DNA from: an uncultured Prevotellaceae bacterium
GTDB lineage: Bacteria; Bacteroidota; Bacteroidia; Bacteroidales; Bacteroidaceae
Length of the DNA stretch: 64,000 nt
Assembly: GCA_902768785.1 (NCBI GenBank)
Contig: CACXMM010000011.1
Location: 1 to 64,000 of the forward strand
Direction of reading: 5' to 3'
The notes beneath the pieces are model-generated. The model was not told the origin of the DNA and did no database searches. It worked only from the letters and a program-made list of their open reading frames with translations. The position numbers and the translations under genes are program-made. This document shows, piece after piece, positions 48,369 through 57,726 of the stretch (positions are counted from its first letter, which is position 1; the number at the start of each line of letters is the position of its first letter).

Positions 48369-51300
48369 AAAGACTATTAACTCTAGCAGCAATGTTCCTA
48401 TGCTGCATTGCAACAACGTTTGCACAATTTAGTGGATCTGGGTCAGGAACAGAAAACGACCCATATCTGATTTTGAATCCAATTCAGTTGAATCAATTGA
48501 GGAATTTCCTTAATCAAAGTGGTGTGTATTTCAAGTTGATGGCTAACATTGACTTGACGGAATTTCTGGAAGACGAGAATCCAAACCAGGGATGGCAGCC
48601 AGTGGGTAGTTCTTCATCCGCTGCCTTTAAAGGTATTTTGAATGGTAATGGAAAAACGATAAAAGGACTATGGATCAAACGATCTTCAACTAATAATGTG
48701 GGATTCTTTGGCTATACAGATGGAGCTACCATCAACGATGTTTCCATAATAGCTTCTACAATTGAAGGAAAAGAAAGTGTTGCTGGTGTTTCTGGATACA
48801 GCCAAGGTACCACTATCAATGGATGTTCATTTAGTGGTATTATTAAAGGTGCATCAAATGTTGGTGGCTACGTCGGAAATAGTGGAAATGGAATTACTAT
48901 AAACGGCTGTTCTTTCAGTGGCACAGCAGAAGGTGCATCAAATATTGGTGGCTATGTCGGGAATAGTGCTGACAATGTGGTACTAACTGATAATACAGCA
49001 AATGTAGATGTCATAGGTACAGGGAATAGTGTTGGTGGGTTTATTGGACGCAATAATGCCTCCAACAATCTATCTATTTCTGGGTGTACACTTAATGATG
49101 GGATTATCAGAGGAGTTAACAATGTAGGTGGATGTTGTGGCGAAAATACAGGTAATCATAATGAAGGTAACTCTATATCAAACACCTACATCCACGCAAA
49201 TATTTCTGGTGCAGACAATGTTGGAGGCATATGTGGCCTTTCTAATTGTTATAAAACGATTAATTTAAACAATTGTGGCATATTTGGAGTAATCATTGGT
49301 GCTTCCAATGTTGGTGGGTTGGTTGGAAAAATTACCACATCTTGTAATATCAATCATGTTGCAAATATAAAGAATAGTTTTGCAGTAGGGCATATATTTG
49401 CAACAGGCGATTATGTAGGAGGATTAATAGGAAGCGATACTGGTAATGAATATTATAGAAGTAGATTTTATTATTCTTATACGGACTTTGTCAATAATTA
49501 TCATAGCGGTTCGGTCACTGGTGCTAATTATGTTGGCGGGCTTATAGGTTACAAAAAGTACGGCGAAGTTACAAACTGTTATGCTATAGGCTCAGTTACT
49601 GGCAATCAGTACGTAGGAGGATTGTTGGGATACCAAGAAAGCAACACGTCACTCAAAAGGTCTGCGGCTATTAATACCCGTGTCACTGCAACTACAGGTG
49701 ATGTCAATCGAGTAGTAGGTTATAATGGAGGAACGATAGGTGCAATGGGTTCTACAGATGAAAACAAATCGTTTAATAGAACCATTGTCATTAGTCAAGG
49801 GGTGGCTCAGGATATCATAGATAGTGAAATGAATGGTACAGGTGTTAGTGCGACAACGCTGAAACTCAAAGCTACATATGTGGCAATGGGATGGGACTTC
49901 ACAGACATATGGGCCATCCAAGAAACAGAATGCTATCCATATTTCAAGACACAGACTGCACCTCCAGTGATTCTGTCACAAGTAGTTTCTGGCGCTACGA
50001 CTGTCAGTGGTAAATGTGTCGATGGCGGAACCGTGACATTAGAGATTGACGGTGTTAAGCAGCAGAAAGTCAGCACAGGTCACGAGTTCTCGTTTACTGT
50101 CAGTCCGCTTCAGGCTGGTCATGAGGTGCGAGTTTCGGCCAAAGCTGATGGTAAGGAGCACTCGTATTATACAACGGAAGTGATTTCTTTCTTGGGTAAA
50201 GGAACTGAAGCCGATCCGTATCAGATTAGTACAGCTGCAGACTTGACTCAAGTTTATCGCAAGGGTCACTATAAACTGATGAATGATATCGACCTGACCA
50301 GTTACATCAACCAGTATTTCGGCAGCGAAGGTTGGGAATCCATCGGTCGTGAGGGCAGCGAGACCATCTTTTTTGACGGTAACGGACATAAGGTAACCGG
50401 ACTATGGTGTAACTCTACCCGCGACAATACAGGATTATTCTCCTGCTTTGCCAACGGATACATCAAGAATCTTACGGTAGAAACGGCTATCGGAAAGCAA
50501 GTGAAAGGTGGTGCTAACACGGGTATCCTGATAGGTAAAATGATAAATGGAACCATAGAGAACTGTAAAGTTTCTGGAAAGGTATCAGACGGAACACCTG
50601 TGGGTGGTATGGTTGGATTGCTTGATGGAGGAAGCATATCACGTTGTCAAGCAACTGTGTCGATTACTACCACTGGAGCAACATCATACGTTGGTGGACT
50701 TGTTGGAGAGATAACAGGCGGCACGATTGATCAGTGCTTCACTGCAGGCACATTGAATGGCACAGGTACTGAATCGTATGTGGGGGGGCTGATTGGAAAG
50801 AACTATGCCACAGTAACTAACAGCTACAGCACAGCAAAAGTTTCATCCTCATATAATGCTGCTGGTTTAGTTGCTTATAACTACAGGATGGTAGATAAGT
50901 GCCATGCAACAGGAGACTTGTTCAGTAACAACTATGCAGCTGGTGTTATCGGCTATAATGATGGTGCCAATGCTGTGGTACAGAACAGTGCCGCAATGAA
51001 CAACAAAATTGATGTGGTGTATGAATCACAGCAAGTGCAGCAAGGTGGCGGTTATGGTCAACGCATCATCGGTGGTATCAAGAATGGTGCGCCTGCTCCA
51101 GAAATGAATAACTATGCATTGAAGACGATGCAGGTATCTGTGAACGATGTACCACAAAGAGTGTACGACGACATCATGAACGGTACTGCAATGACTAACG
51201 AGGAATTGATGACTAAAGGAACGTATTCTTTGATTGGATGGGATCTCACAAATATTTGGGACATTGATGCGGGCATCAGTTATCCATATCTGCGTGATGT

Positions 51301-52588
51301 GGTCAATAGCGGTGAAACACCTGATGATCCGGATGACCCCATTGTATCAGAGGATAATGCATTGGTGCTGGAAGATGTGACTGCAGCTCCTGGCTCGCAA
51401 TTCGTACTACCTATTAATATGGTAAATGTAGATGAGGTAACAGCTCTTCAATTCGACTTATATCTGCCGTCTGGCGTAACAATAGCAGAAGAAGATGGAG
51501 AACTTCTTATTGATTTGGCAGATAGGACCACATACAGAAAGCATTCTTTGGCCTTCAGACAACAAGCTGACGGAGCTATGCGTATCACCTGCAGTTCTAA
51601 CAACAATGCTACTTTCTCCGGAAACGAAGGGACTATTATTAATATCACTTTAAACGTGAGCAGCACTATCGAGGAGAAAGAATATGTAATAGCAGCCAAG
51701 AACATTGAAATATCAACAAAGGGCGGAACAGCTTATAATCCTGCTGACGCAAAAGCAAAACTCTCTATTAGCAGTTATCTGTTAGGAGATGCTGACCAAA
51801 GCGGCAAGGTATCTATCAATGATGCCGTATGCATTGTGAATTATATCCTTGGATTCCCTAACCAGACATTCTTGGAAGCAGCTGCAGATGTTGACCTGAA
51901 TGGCCATATATCTATTAATGACAAGGTGGTGTTGATTAACGATTACATCCTTGGCAGCGATGCTTCAAGTGCAAAACGTTTCGCTTTGTCAAGAGGGAAT
52001 GCTTCTACAGGATATCTCTACATAGACAACTTGAACATGCAGGCTGGAGAGACTCGTCAGATAGAAGTGAAGATGCATACCGATCGCACAGACATCAAGG
52101 CTTTGCAATGCGACATCGTTCTTCCGCGTGGATTGGAATTTGTGTATGAAGAAGAAGATGGCATACGATATTATGCTGATAAAGGCGGACGTGCTGCACG
52201 TTCTCATTCTGTTATTTCCAGCATACAAGGTGATGGTTCGCTGCGTGTAGTGGAAAGTAACGACAACAACGATTCGTTCAAGGATAATGATCTGCCAGTA
52301 TTCACGTTTACGATTCGTGCCGTAAGCAACATGGCTGAAGGATCATACTCTATTATGCTATCAAATGTCGAACTGAGCTACGGACAGTCTATTAATCCAG
52401 ATGACCGTGAGGTTGTATTAATTATCGGCAATAGTTCAATATCTACAGACATCAATGCTGTTGACATGGGTAATACTTCTTATGATGTTTATAACATGAA
52501 TGGACAAATGATCAGGAAGGGTAGTGATAACAGCAATCTTCCTCGTGGCATTTATATTGTGAACGGGAAGAAGGTGGTAGTGAAATAG
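48365..52588 (+). CDS. Giant secreted GLUG / cohesin-like / dockerin-like protein with sorting tail
   Basis: A 1407-residue exported protein; signal peptide ends TTFAQF. Residues about 90-470 and 610-940 contain many GLUG-type turns (GGYVGNS, GGLVGKI, GGLIGYK, GGLLGYQ, GGMVGLLDGG), a repetitive beta-helix; an Ig-like segment lies between (about 535-615). Residues about 995-1135 look like a cohesin (LVLEDVTAAPGSQFVLPINM). A type I dockerin-like module follows (about 1138-1197) with two calcium-loop motifs, GDADQSGKVSIND and DVDLNGHISIND. A second cohesin-like module (about 1208-1355) and the type IX-like tail GIYIVNGKKVVVK complete it. The first half is more AT-rich than neighbouring genes, and may be acquired. 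Confidence 0.75.
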   Translation: MKRLLTLAAMFLCCIATTFAQFSGSGSGTENDPYLILNPIQLNQLRNFLNQSGVYFKLMANIDLTEFLEDENPNQGWQPVGSSSSAAFKGILNGNGKTIKGLWIKRSSTNNVGFFGYTDGATINDVSIIASTIEGKESVAGVSGYSQGTTINGCSFSGIIKGASNVGGYVGNSGNGITINGCSFSGTAEGASNIGGYVGNSADNVVLTDNTANVDVIGTGNSVGGFIGRNNASNNLSISGCTLNDGIIRGVNNVGGCCGENTGNHNEGNSISNTYIHANISGADNVGGICGLSNCYKTINLNNCGIFGVIIGASNVGGLVGKITTSCNINHVANIKNSFAVGHIFATGDYVGGLIGSDTGNEYYRSRFYYSYTDFVNNYHSGSVTGANYVGGLIGYKKYGEVTNCYAIGSVTGNQYVGGLLGYQESNTSLKRSAAINTRVTATTGDVNRVVGYNGGTIGAMGSTDENKSFNRTIVISQGVAQDIIDSEMNGTGVSATTLKLKATYVAMGWDFTDIWAIQETECYPYFKTQTAPPVILSQVVSGATTVSGKCVDGGTVTLEIDGVKQQKVSTGHEFSFTVSPLQAGHEVRVSAKADGKEHSYYTTEVISFLGKGTEADPYQISTAADLTQVYRKGHYKLMNDIDLTSYINQYFGSEGWESIGREGSETIFFDGNGHKVTGLWCNSTRDNTGLFSCFANGYIKNLTVETAIGKQVKGGANTGILIGKMINGTIENCKVSGKVSDGTPVGGMVGLLDGGSISRCQATVSITTTGATSYVGGLVGEITGGTIDQCFTAGTLNGTGTESYVGGLIGKNYATVTNSYSTAKVSSSYNAAGLVAYNYRMVDKCHATGDLFSNNYAAGVIGYNDGANAVVQNSAAMNNKIDVVYESQQVQQGGGYGQRIIGGIKNGAPAPEMNNYALKTMQVSVNDVPQRVYDDIMNGTAMTNEELMTKGTYSLIGWDLTNIWDIDAGISYPYLRDVVNSGETPDDPDDPIVSEDNALVLEDVTAAPGSQFVLPINMVNVDEVTALQFDLYLPSGVTIAEEDGELLIDLADRTTYRKHSLAFRQQADGAMRITCSSNNNATFSGNEGTIINITLNVSSTIEEKEYVIAAKNIEISTKGGTAYNPADAKAKLSISSYLLGDADQSGKVSINDAVCIVNYILGFPNQTFLEAAADVDLNGHISINDKVVLINDYILGSDASSAKRFALSRGNASTGYLYIDNLNMQAGETRQIEVKMHTDRTDIKALQCDIVLPRGLEFVYEEEDGIRYYADKGGRAARSHSVISSIQGDGSLRVVESNDNNDSFKDNDLPVFTFTIRAVSNMAEGSYSIMLSNVELSYGQSINPDDREVVLIIGNSSISTDINAVDMGNTSYDVYNMNGQMIRKGSDNSNLPRGIYIVNGKKVVVK

Positions 52589-52602
52589 TGTACTATAAGA
52601 AA

Positions 52603-52627
52603 ATAGGTGGATTCACCTATATTTTTA
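52603..52627 (+). terminator. Intrinsic terminator of the giant secreted protein gene
   Basis: ATAGGTG/CACCTAT around GATT (52603-52620), followed by ATTTTT. It lies 14 bases after the stop codon. Confidence 0.75.
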
Positions 52628-52631
52628 CCAT

Positions 52632-52669
52632 CAGCAGCTATATGCTCCCAGCGAGGCATATAGCTGCTG
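52632..52669 (+). terminator. Strong second hairpin
   Basis: A 14-bp perfect stem (CAGCAGCTATATGC 52632-52645 with its complement 52656-52669) and a 10-base loop, just after the first terminator. The sequence after it is TTGTATTG, only weakly T-rich. It may protect the 3' end or act as a back-up terminator. Confidence 0.6.
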
Positions 52670-52729
52670 TTGTATTGTCACCATTCTCGAACAGGCACTT
52701 AAAGATGTGCTAATAAAACTGCTGAAACA

Positions 52730-52761
52730 TTTGGTGACTTCAAAAGAAACCATTATCTTTG
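52730..52761 (+). promoter_or_regulatory. Promoter of the polyprenol-phosphate glycosyltransferase-plsC operon
   Basis: TTTG at 52730-52733, 20 bases, TATCTTTG at 52754-52761. The ATG at 52786 follows 25 bases later. A TTG frame beginning at 52759 lies inside the -7 box, so it cannot be the start. Confidence 0.7.
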
Positions 52762-52785
52762 CACAATTATTCATCAGAGGAAGTC

Positions 52786-53538
52786 ATGAACACAAGCGAC
52801 AGTATCGTTATCATCCCGACGTACAACGAGAAGGAGAACATCGAGAAGATTATCCGGGCCGTGTTTGGCTTGGAGAAATGTTTTCATATACTCGTAATTG
52901 ATGATGGGTCACCCGATGGTACGGCAGCCATTGTGAAACGACTGATGGCGGAGGAGTTCAGTGACCGGTTGTTCATCCTGGAGCGCAGTGGGAAGTTAGG
53001 ACTTGGCACTGCCTACATCACAGGGTTTAAGTGGGCGTTGGAGCATGAATATGGCTATATCTTCGAGATGGATGCCGATTTCAGTCACGACCCGAACGAC
53101 CTGCCCCGACTCTATGCCGCCTGTGCTGATGAAGGTTATGATTTGGCCATCGGCTCACGCTATATCAGTGGTGTGAATGTCGTGAACTGGCCCATCGGCA
53201 GGGTACTGATGAGTTACTTCGCCTCGAAGTATGTCAGGTTCGTGACAGGCTTCAAGGTGCACGACACCACCGCAGGCTTCAAATGCTACAAACGACGCGT
53301 GCTCCAGACTATCGAGTTGGACAAGATTCGCTTCAAGGGCTACGGTTTCCAGATAGAGATGAAATACACAGCCTATAAGATCGGTTTTAAGATCAAGGAG
53401 GTACCCGTTATCTTCGTGAACCGCCGCGAGGGGGTATCCAAGATGTCAGGTGGTATCTTCGGTGAGGCATTCTTCGGTGTGATGCGTCTCCGCTGGGACG
53501 GATGGACACGCAAGTATCCGAACATTGACATTTCATGA
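52786..53538 (+). CDS. Polyprenol-phosphate mannosyltransferase-like (GT2, DPM1-like)
   Basis: A 250-residue GT-A glycosyltransferase of the dolichyl/polyprenyl-phosphate hexosyltransferase family. It has VIIPTYNEKENIEKII at the N-terminus, LVIDDGSPDGTAAIV, YIFEMDADFSHDPNDLP (the DxD metal-binding motif) and SRYISGV. It lacks the membrane domain present in some relatives. It would make a polyprenyl-phosphate-linked sugar as donor for protein or glycolipid glycosylation. Its end overlaps the plsC-like start by four bases. Confidence 0.88.
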   Translation: MNTSDSIVIIPTYNEKENIEKIIRAVFGLEKCFHILVIDDGSPDGTAAIVKRLMAEEFSDRLFILERSGKLGLGTAYITGFKWALEHEYGYIFEMDADFSHDPNDLPRLYAACADEGYDLAIGSRYISGVNVVNWPIGRVLMSYFASKYVRFVTGFKVHDTTAGFKCYKRRVLQTIELDKIRFKGYGFQIEMKYTAYKIGFKIKEVPVIFVNRREGVSKMSGGIFGEAFFGVMRLRWDGWTRKYPNIDIS

Positions 53539-54293
53539 AATACGCATATCGCCTATACCAGCTTTTCATTGCCGCACCAATCCTTTTGGTGTGGACCATC
53601 TTTATTTCGCTGACCGTTGCCATAGGGTGTACCTTAGGTAACGGACATTTCTGGGGCTATTACCCTGGGAAATGGTGGGGGTGGCTAATCCTGAAAGTGT
53701 TACTGATTCCCGTGAAAGTGGAAGGACGTGAGCATCTGGACAAAGGACAGTCGTATGTCTTTGTATCCAACCACCAGGGAGCCTTCGACATCTTCCTGAT
53801 CTACGGTCATCTGAACCGGAACTTCAAGTGGATGATGAAATGGCAGTTGAAGAAGATACCCTTTGTGGGATATGCCTGTAAGAAGTCTCACCAGATTTTC
53901 GTCGATAAGCGCGGTGCCAGTAAGATCAAGAAAAGCTATGATGAGGCCAGGGAGATCCTCCGCGACGGTATCAGTTTGACGGTATTCCCCGAGGGTGCAC
54001 GCACCTTTACCGGTCACATGGGATTGTTCCGCAGGGGTGCTTTTATGCTGGCTGATGAGTTACAACTGCCCGTGGTACCTCTCACCATCAACGGATCGTT
54101 CAACGTTCTGCCCAGGATGAATGATGGGAAATGGGTGACATGGCATCCCATGACACTCACCATCCACCAGCCTATTCCTCCAAAGGGTCAAGGACCGGAG
54201 AACATCAAGCATGCTCTTGAAGAAAGCTATCAAGTGATTATGGCCGACTTAGTACCGGAATATCAAGGATACGTGGAGAATCCCGACCAGTAG
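53535..54293 (+). CDS. plsC: 1-acyl-sn-glycerol-3-phosphate acyltransferase-like
   Basis: A 252-residue membrane-associated acyltransferase. An N-terminal membrane segment (about residues 10-33) precedes the catalytic NHQGAFDIFLIYGHL (the HxxxxD motif) and the FPEGARTFTG motif (the glycerophosphate-binding block). It converts lysophosphatidic to phosphatidic acid, though paralogues acylate other lipids. It overlaps the upstream gene as ATGA. The stop codon TAG abuts the convergent stop (TAGCTA) with no gap. Confidence 0.88.
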   Translation: MKYAYRLYQLFIAAPILLVWTIFISLTVAIGCTLGNGHFWGYYPGKWWGWLILKVLLIPVKVEGREHLDKGQSYVFVSNHQGAFDIFLIYGHLNRNFKWMMKWQLKKIPFVGYACKKSHQIFVDKRGASKIKKSYDEAREILRDGISLTVFPEGARTFTGHMGLFRRGAFMLADELQLPVVPLTINGSFNVLPRMNDGKWVTWHPMTLTIHQPIPPKGQGPENIKHALEESYQVIMADLVPEYQGYVENPDQ

Positions 54294-55469
54294 CTATTTC
54301 CTTTTTAATGTGATTACCGCTACTTCTCCAGGTACACCGAAACGGAAAGGTATCAGACCTCCCAGACCGGTAGAGACATACAAAGAGCGGCCATCCTCAT
54401 GATACCAGCCTCCGCCATAAGGCGTTTTCCAGGATACAGGCGACCATCCCAGCAAGCGGAACTGTCCGCCATGGGTATGACCGCTGAGGGTGAGCGGTGC
54501 TTGGATATGAAGACCAGCATCGGATCCCCACGCATCGGGGTTGTGCACCAGCATCAATGTGAACGCCTGATCACCGACACCCTTCATGGCTTTCTCCGTG
54601 TCGATACGTTTCGGTTCCTTGTTCCATTTACTGGGTGTATTGTCTTCCAATCCCACCACTACGATAGAGTCTTTTCCTCGACGTAGCACCCGGTTCTCAT
54701 TCAACAGCAGGTTCCATCCCATGCTACGTTCCTTGCTCTTGATCAGACTCTCGTTCAACGCCTCAGTAGCGAAGTCGGTCTTGAGGTAATTGGCATAATC
54801 GTGATTCCCCAAGATGGAGAACACACCGTCCTTGGCCTTGATCGTGCCAAGCAGATTCTGCACAGGGTCCAGCTCAGAGGGTTGTACGTTCTGTAAGTCA
54901 CCGGCAAACACCACCATATCACCTTTTTGGTCGTTGATTATCTTCACCGCCTTTTCCAGAATCCTCTCACGACTGCCCGTATAGGTACCCACATGGGCAT
55001 CACTGAACATCACGATGCGGTAGCCATCGAACGACTTCGGCAAATCCTTGGAAGCAAACTCCATCTCGTTCACCTTTACCTGACTGAACCCGATGGTTCC
55101 ACCATATACAATGATATACATCACAAATAAGGCCAGGAAGAAACCAATGAGATTACCCCAGTTCTGACGTTTATGCAACAGCTTACAAAACAGCAAACCG
55201 ATGGCACTGCACAGGGCGAACACCGCCTTGGGGAGTACAAAGATGCCTAACAGAAAAAGATAGAGGAAGAGCACTTCCATCTGTTCGGGAACGAAATTAT
55301 CACCGGCAGCCAATCCCAGCGTATAGGCGAGCATGATCATCGACGGTGCCCAGAACAGACAGCGCCAGAAAGCATTGTACCCTTTCCGATGCTGCAGATA
55401 ATGCCAATGCAGATAAAGATCAGGCAACGCGATGAGTAACAACAGGGGAATGAGAATTCTTGCGATCAT
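54294..55469 (-). CDS. Membrane-bound metallophosphoesterase (YaeI/YkuE-like)
   Basis: A 391-residue protein. Four or five hydrophobic segments in the first 150 residues precede a calcineurin-like phosphoesterase domain: VMFSDAHVGTYTG (DxH), VVFAGDLQN (GDxx), LGNHDYANY (GNHD), LMLVHNPD (H) and LSGHTHGGQFRL (GHxH). Relatives cleave UDP-2,3-diacylglucosamine-like or other phosphodiesters, but the substrate is not clear. It ends an operon with the MetH reactivation-domain gene, overlapping it by four bases. Confidence 0.9.
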   Translation of the reverse strand: MIARILIPLLLLIALPDLYLHWHYLQHRKGYNAFWRCLFWAPSMIMLAYTLGLAAGDNFVPEQMEVLFLYLFLLGIFVLPKAVFALCSAIGLLFCKLLHKRQNWGNLIGFFLALFVMYIIVYGGTIGFSQVKVNEMEFASKDLPKSFDGYRIVMFSDAHVGTYTGSRERILEKAVKIINDQKGDMVVFAGDLQNVQPSELDPVQNLLGTIKAKDGVFSILGNHDYANYLKTDFATEALNESLIKSKERSMGWNLLLNENRVLRRGKDSIVVVGLEDNTPSKWNKEPKRIDTEKAMKGVGDQAFTLMLVHNPDAWGSDAGLHIQAPLTLSGHTHGGQFRLLGWSPVSWKTPYGGGWYHEDGRSLYVSTGLGGLIPFRFGVPGEVAVITLKRK

Positions 55470-56329
55470 GATTTGTCGGATAAAGGATGAGAGATAAAAG
55501 AGGAGAGGAAACGGCGTGCCATCTCTACAGGTATTCCCCGACGACGGGCATAGTCTTTCAACTGATCTTCCCCAATCTTCCCGATATCAAAGTAACGGGC
55601 CTTGGGGTGCGAAATCATCAGTCCGCTGACAGAGGCGTGAGGTACCATCATCCCGCTCTCTGTGAGACGGATGCCGATGCGTTTCATCCCAATCAGATCG
55701 GAGAGGATAAAGTTGATGCTGGTATCGGGTAAGGAGGGATAGCCCACAGCAGGACGGATGCCCTGGAAGGCTTCGATATGCAATTGCTGTATCGACAGTT
55801 GCTCATGAGGCGCATATCCCCAGAATTGGCGGCGTACTTCTTCGTGCATCCGTTCAGCAGTGGCTTCAGCAAGACGGTCAGCAAGGGTCTGCGCCATCAT
55901 TTTGGAATAGGGCTCATTGTCTGCATCGGTCTCGATAGAATGTTCCACACTGGTGGCAAACACTCCGATCGTATCGGTCTGTCCCATCGATAAAGGACGA
56001 AGGAAGTCTGACAGGCAAAGACTGGGTTCCCCTTTCCTGACGGGTTTCTGCTGACGGAGGAAAGGGATACGGATCTGTTCAGCAGGTTGTCCTTCCGCAG
56101 CATCCTTCCACAGGACAATATCATCCCCATCACTATTCGCATCGAAAAGGCCGAAGAGAGCATACGTGTGATACTTCTCTGCAAGAACAAGCAGTCGTTG
56201 CTGCGCTTCCTGCCGCAACTGGTCACGCTCCTTCTTTCCCTTACTTCCCACACCCCAGGCATAGTCAAAGTAAGGCCAGTTGATATAAGGAATCACCTCA
56301 TGGATGGAATATGTGAGTTGCTGAATCAT
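55466..56329 (-). CDS. Stand-alone MetH reactivation (AdoMet-binding) domain protein
   Basis: A 287-residue protein corresponding to the C-terminal activation domain of cobalamin-dependent methionine synthase. It begins with INWPYFDYAWGV, has ADRLAEATAERMHEEVRRQFWGYA, and the AdoMet-binding GIRPAVGYPSLPD, followed by RLTESGMMVPHASVSGLMISHPKARYFDIGKI, which matches the SGxxxxHPxxxYFxxGKI segment of MetH. The other MetH modules are absent from the window. In such split systems it reductively methylates cob(II)alamin on a separate methionine synthase. It is in an operon with dihydroorotase and the phosphoesterase (both overlaps ATGA). The link to pyrimidine synthesis is probably one of convenience. 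Confidence 0.82.
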   Translation of the reverse strand: MIQQLTYSIHEVIPYINWPYFDYAWGVGSKGKKERDQLRQEAQQRLLVLAEKYHTYALFGLFDANSDGDDIVLWKDAAEGQPAEQIRIPFLRQQKPVRKGEPSLCLSDFLRPLSMGQTDTIGVFATSVEHSIETDADNEPYSKMMAQTLADRLAEATAERMHEEVRRQFWGYAPHEQLSIQQLHIEAFQGIRPAVGYPSLPDTSINFILSDLIGMKRIGIRLTESGMMVPHASVSGLMISHPKARYFDIGKIGEDQLKDYARRRGIPVEMARRFLSSFISHPLSDKS

Positions 56330-57714
56330 CTGAAGGCTATCTCCTCTCCGTGCGATTGTTCATCGAACACACCCTGATTATAAAGATGATGTCCGTTGCA
56401 GAAGGTGTGCTGCACCTGCCACTGGTATTCGTGTCCAAGCATCGGACTCCACTTACACTTGCTCTGGATGACTTCTTCCGTAACCGTCCAGGGGGTATGC
56501 GGTTTAACAATGACAAGGTCAGCCTGATAACCAACTCGGAGGAAACCACGGTTACGCACCTCAAAGAGTTCGGCAGGATGATGACACATCAGTTCCACCA
56601 GTCGTTCGATAGTCAGCACACCAGCATCCACCAGTTCAAGCATTGTGACCAGAGAGAACTGTATCATCGGCATACCCGAGGTAGCCTTGGCTGCCCCACC
56701 CTGCTTGTCGCTTAATTGGTGAGGGGCATGATCAGTGCCTATAACAGTGATATGACCATCGTTCAGTGCACGACGCAATGCCTCACGGTCTGATTTTGTC
56801 TTGATAGCAGGATTGCATTTGATCAATGTGCCCAACGTGGAATAATCCTCGTCACAGAAATACAGATGACTTACTGTCGCTTCAGCCGTTATACTTTGAT
56901 CTTTGAACTTTGAACTTTGATCTTTATGATTACCCTTCGACTTTAGGTCTTCGTCCTTTGACCCTAGACCTTCGTCCAGAAGTTCCAGTTCCTTGGCGGT
57001 GGTGAGATGGGCGATGTGGAGACGAGTATGATACTTCCTTGCCAACTCCACGGCAAGACGTGAACTCTCAAGACAAGCCTCCTCACTGCGTATCTCAGGA
57101 TGGTGAGATACATCAGGATCCTCACCATAGCGGACTTTAGCCTCCGCCATGTTCCTGTTGATGATGCCAGTATCCTCACAATGGGTCATCACTGGCAAAG
57201 GAGCGGTACGGAAAATCTCTTCGAGCACGCTTCTTCGGTCAACGAGCATATGCCCCGTACTGCTTCCCATGAAGAGCTTAATTCCAGGAATACGATGGAT
57301 GTCCAACTGGGGGAAGAGACTCGTATTATCATTCGTGGCACCGAAGAAGAAACTATAGTTCACATGACTCTTCTCCTTGGCCAACAGGTATTTCTCCTCT
57401 AAAGCTTGCAGCGTAGTGGTCTGGGGAATCGTATTAGGCATGTCGAAATAGGAAGTCACACCCCCATAAGCGGCGGCACGACTTTCACTCTCGATATCGG
57501 CTTTCTGTGTGAGTCCCGGCTCCCGAAAATGTACATGATCGTCTATCACACCAGGAAAAACAAAGCACCCCGAGGCATCGACGGTTTCGTCGAACTGCCC
57601 TTGGGGTGCTGTATGTTCAATGATATCCGCGATCCGTTCGTCCTCAATGACAAGAGAGCCATTGTAAGCTCGTCCCTCATTTACGATCGTCGCATGGGAA
57701 ATCAGTGTCTTCAA
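56326..57714 (-). CDS. pyrC: Dihydroorotase, with an in-frame heptamer-repeat insertion
   Basis: A 462-residue dihydroorotase. The metal-binding DDHVHFREPGL is near residue 59, HCEDTG at 178 and LHIAHLTT at 232, with IGTDHAPHQ giving the catalytic Asp near residue 325. The family is usually about 420-450 residues. Residues about 248-274 are a low-complexity Lys/Asp/Ser stretch (GSKDEDLKSKGNHKDQSSKF...), not normal for the family; it corresponds to heptamer-rich DNA (56893-56976). It is in an operon with the genes on either side. It catalyses the third step of pyrimidine synthesis. Confidence 0.93.
   Translation of the reverse strand: MKTLISHATIVNEGRAYNGSLVIEDERIADIIEHTAPQGQFDETVDASGCFVFPGVIDDHVHFREPGLTQKADIESESRAAAYGGVTSYFDMPNTIPQTTTLQALEEKYLLAKEKSHVNYSFFFGATNDNTSLFPQLDIHRIPGIKLFMGSSTGHMLVDRRSVLEEIFRTAPLPVMTHCEDTGIINRNMAEAKVRYGEDPDVSHHPEIRSEEACLESSRLAVELARKYHTRLHIAHLTTAKELELLDEGLGSKDEDLKSKGNHKDQSSKFKDQSITAEATVSHLYFCDEDYSTLGTLIKCNPAIKTKSDREALRRALNDGHITVIGTDHAPHQLSDKQGGAAKATSGMPMIQFSLVTMLELVDAGVLTIERLVELMCHHPAELFEVRNRGFLRVGYQADLVIVKPHTPWTVTEEVIQSKCKWSPMLGHEYQWQVQHTFCNGHHLYNQGVFDEQSHGEEIAFR
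56893..56976. repeat. Heptanucleotide-rich insertion inside pyrC
   Basis: On the plus strand: four units CTTTGAT/CTTTGAA (56894-56921), a break, then six units of related heptamers (CTTCGAC, TTTAGGT, CTTCGTC, CTTTGAC, CCTAGAC, CTTCGTC, 56935-56976). The block keeps the reading frame of pyrC. The heptamer is similar in form to the array at 34091-34262. Confidence 0.7.
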
Positions 57715-57726
57715 TGTCGTTGGAAT

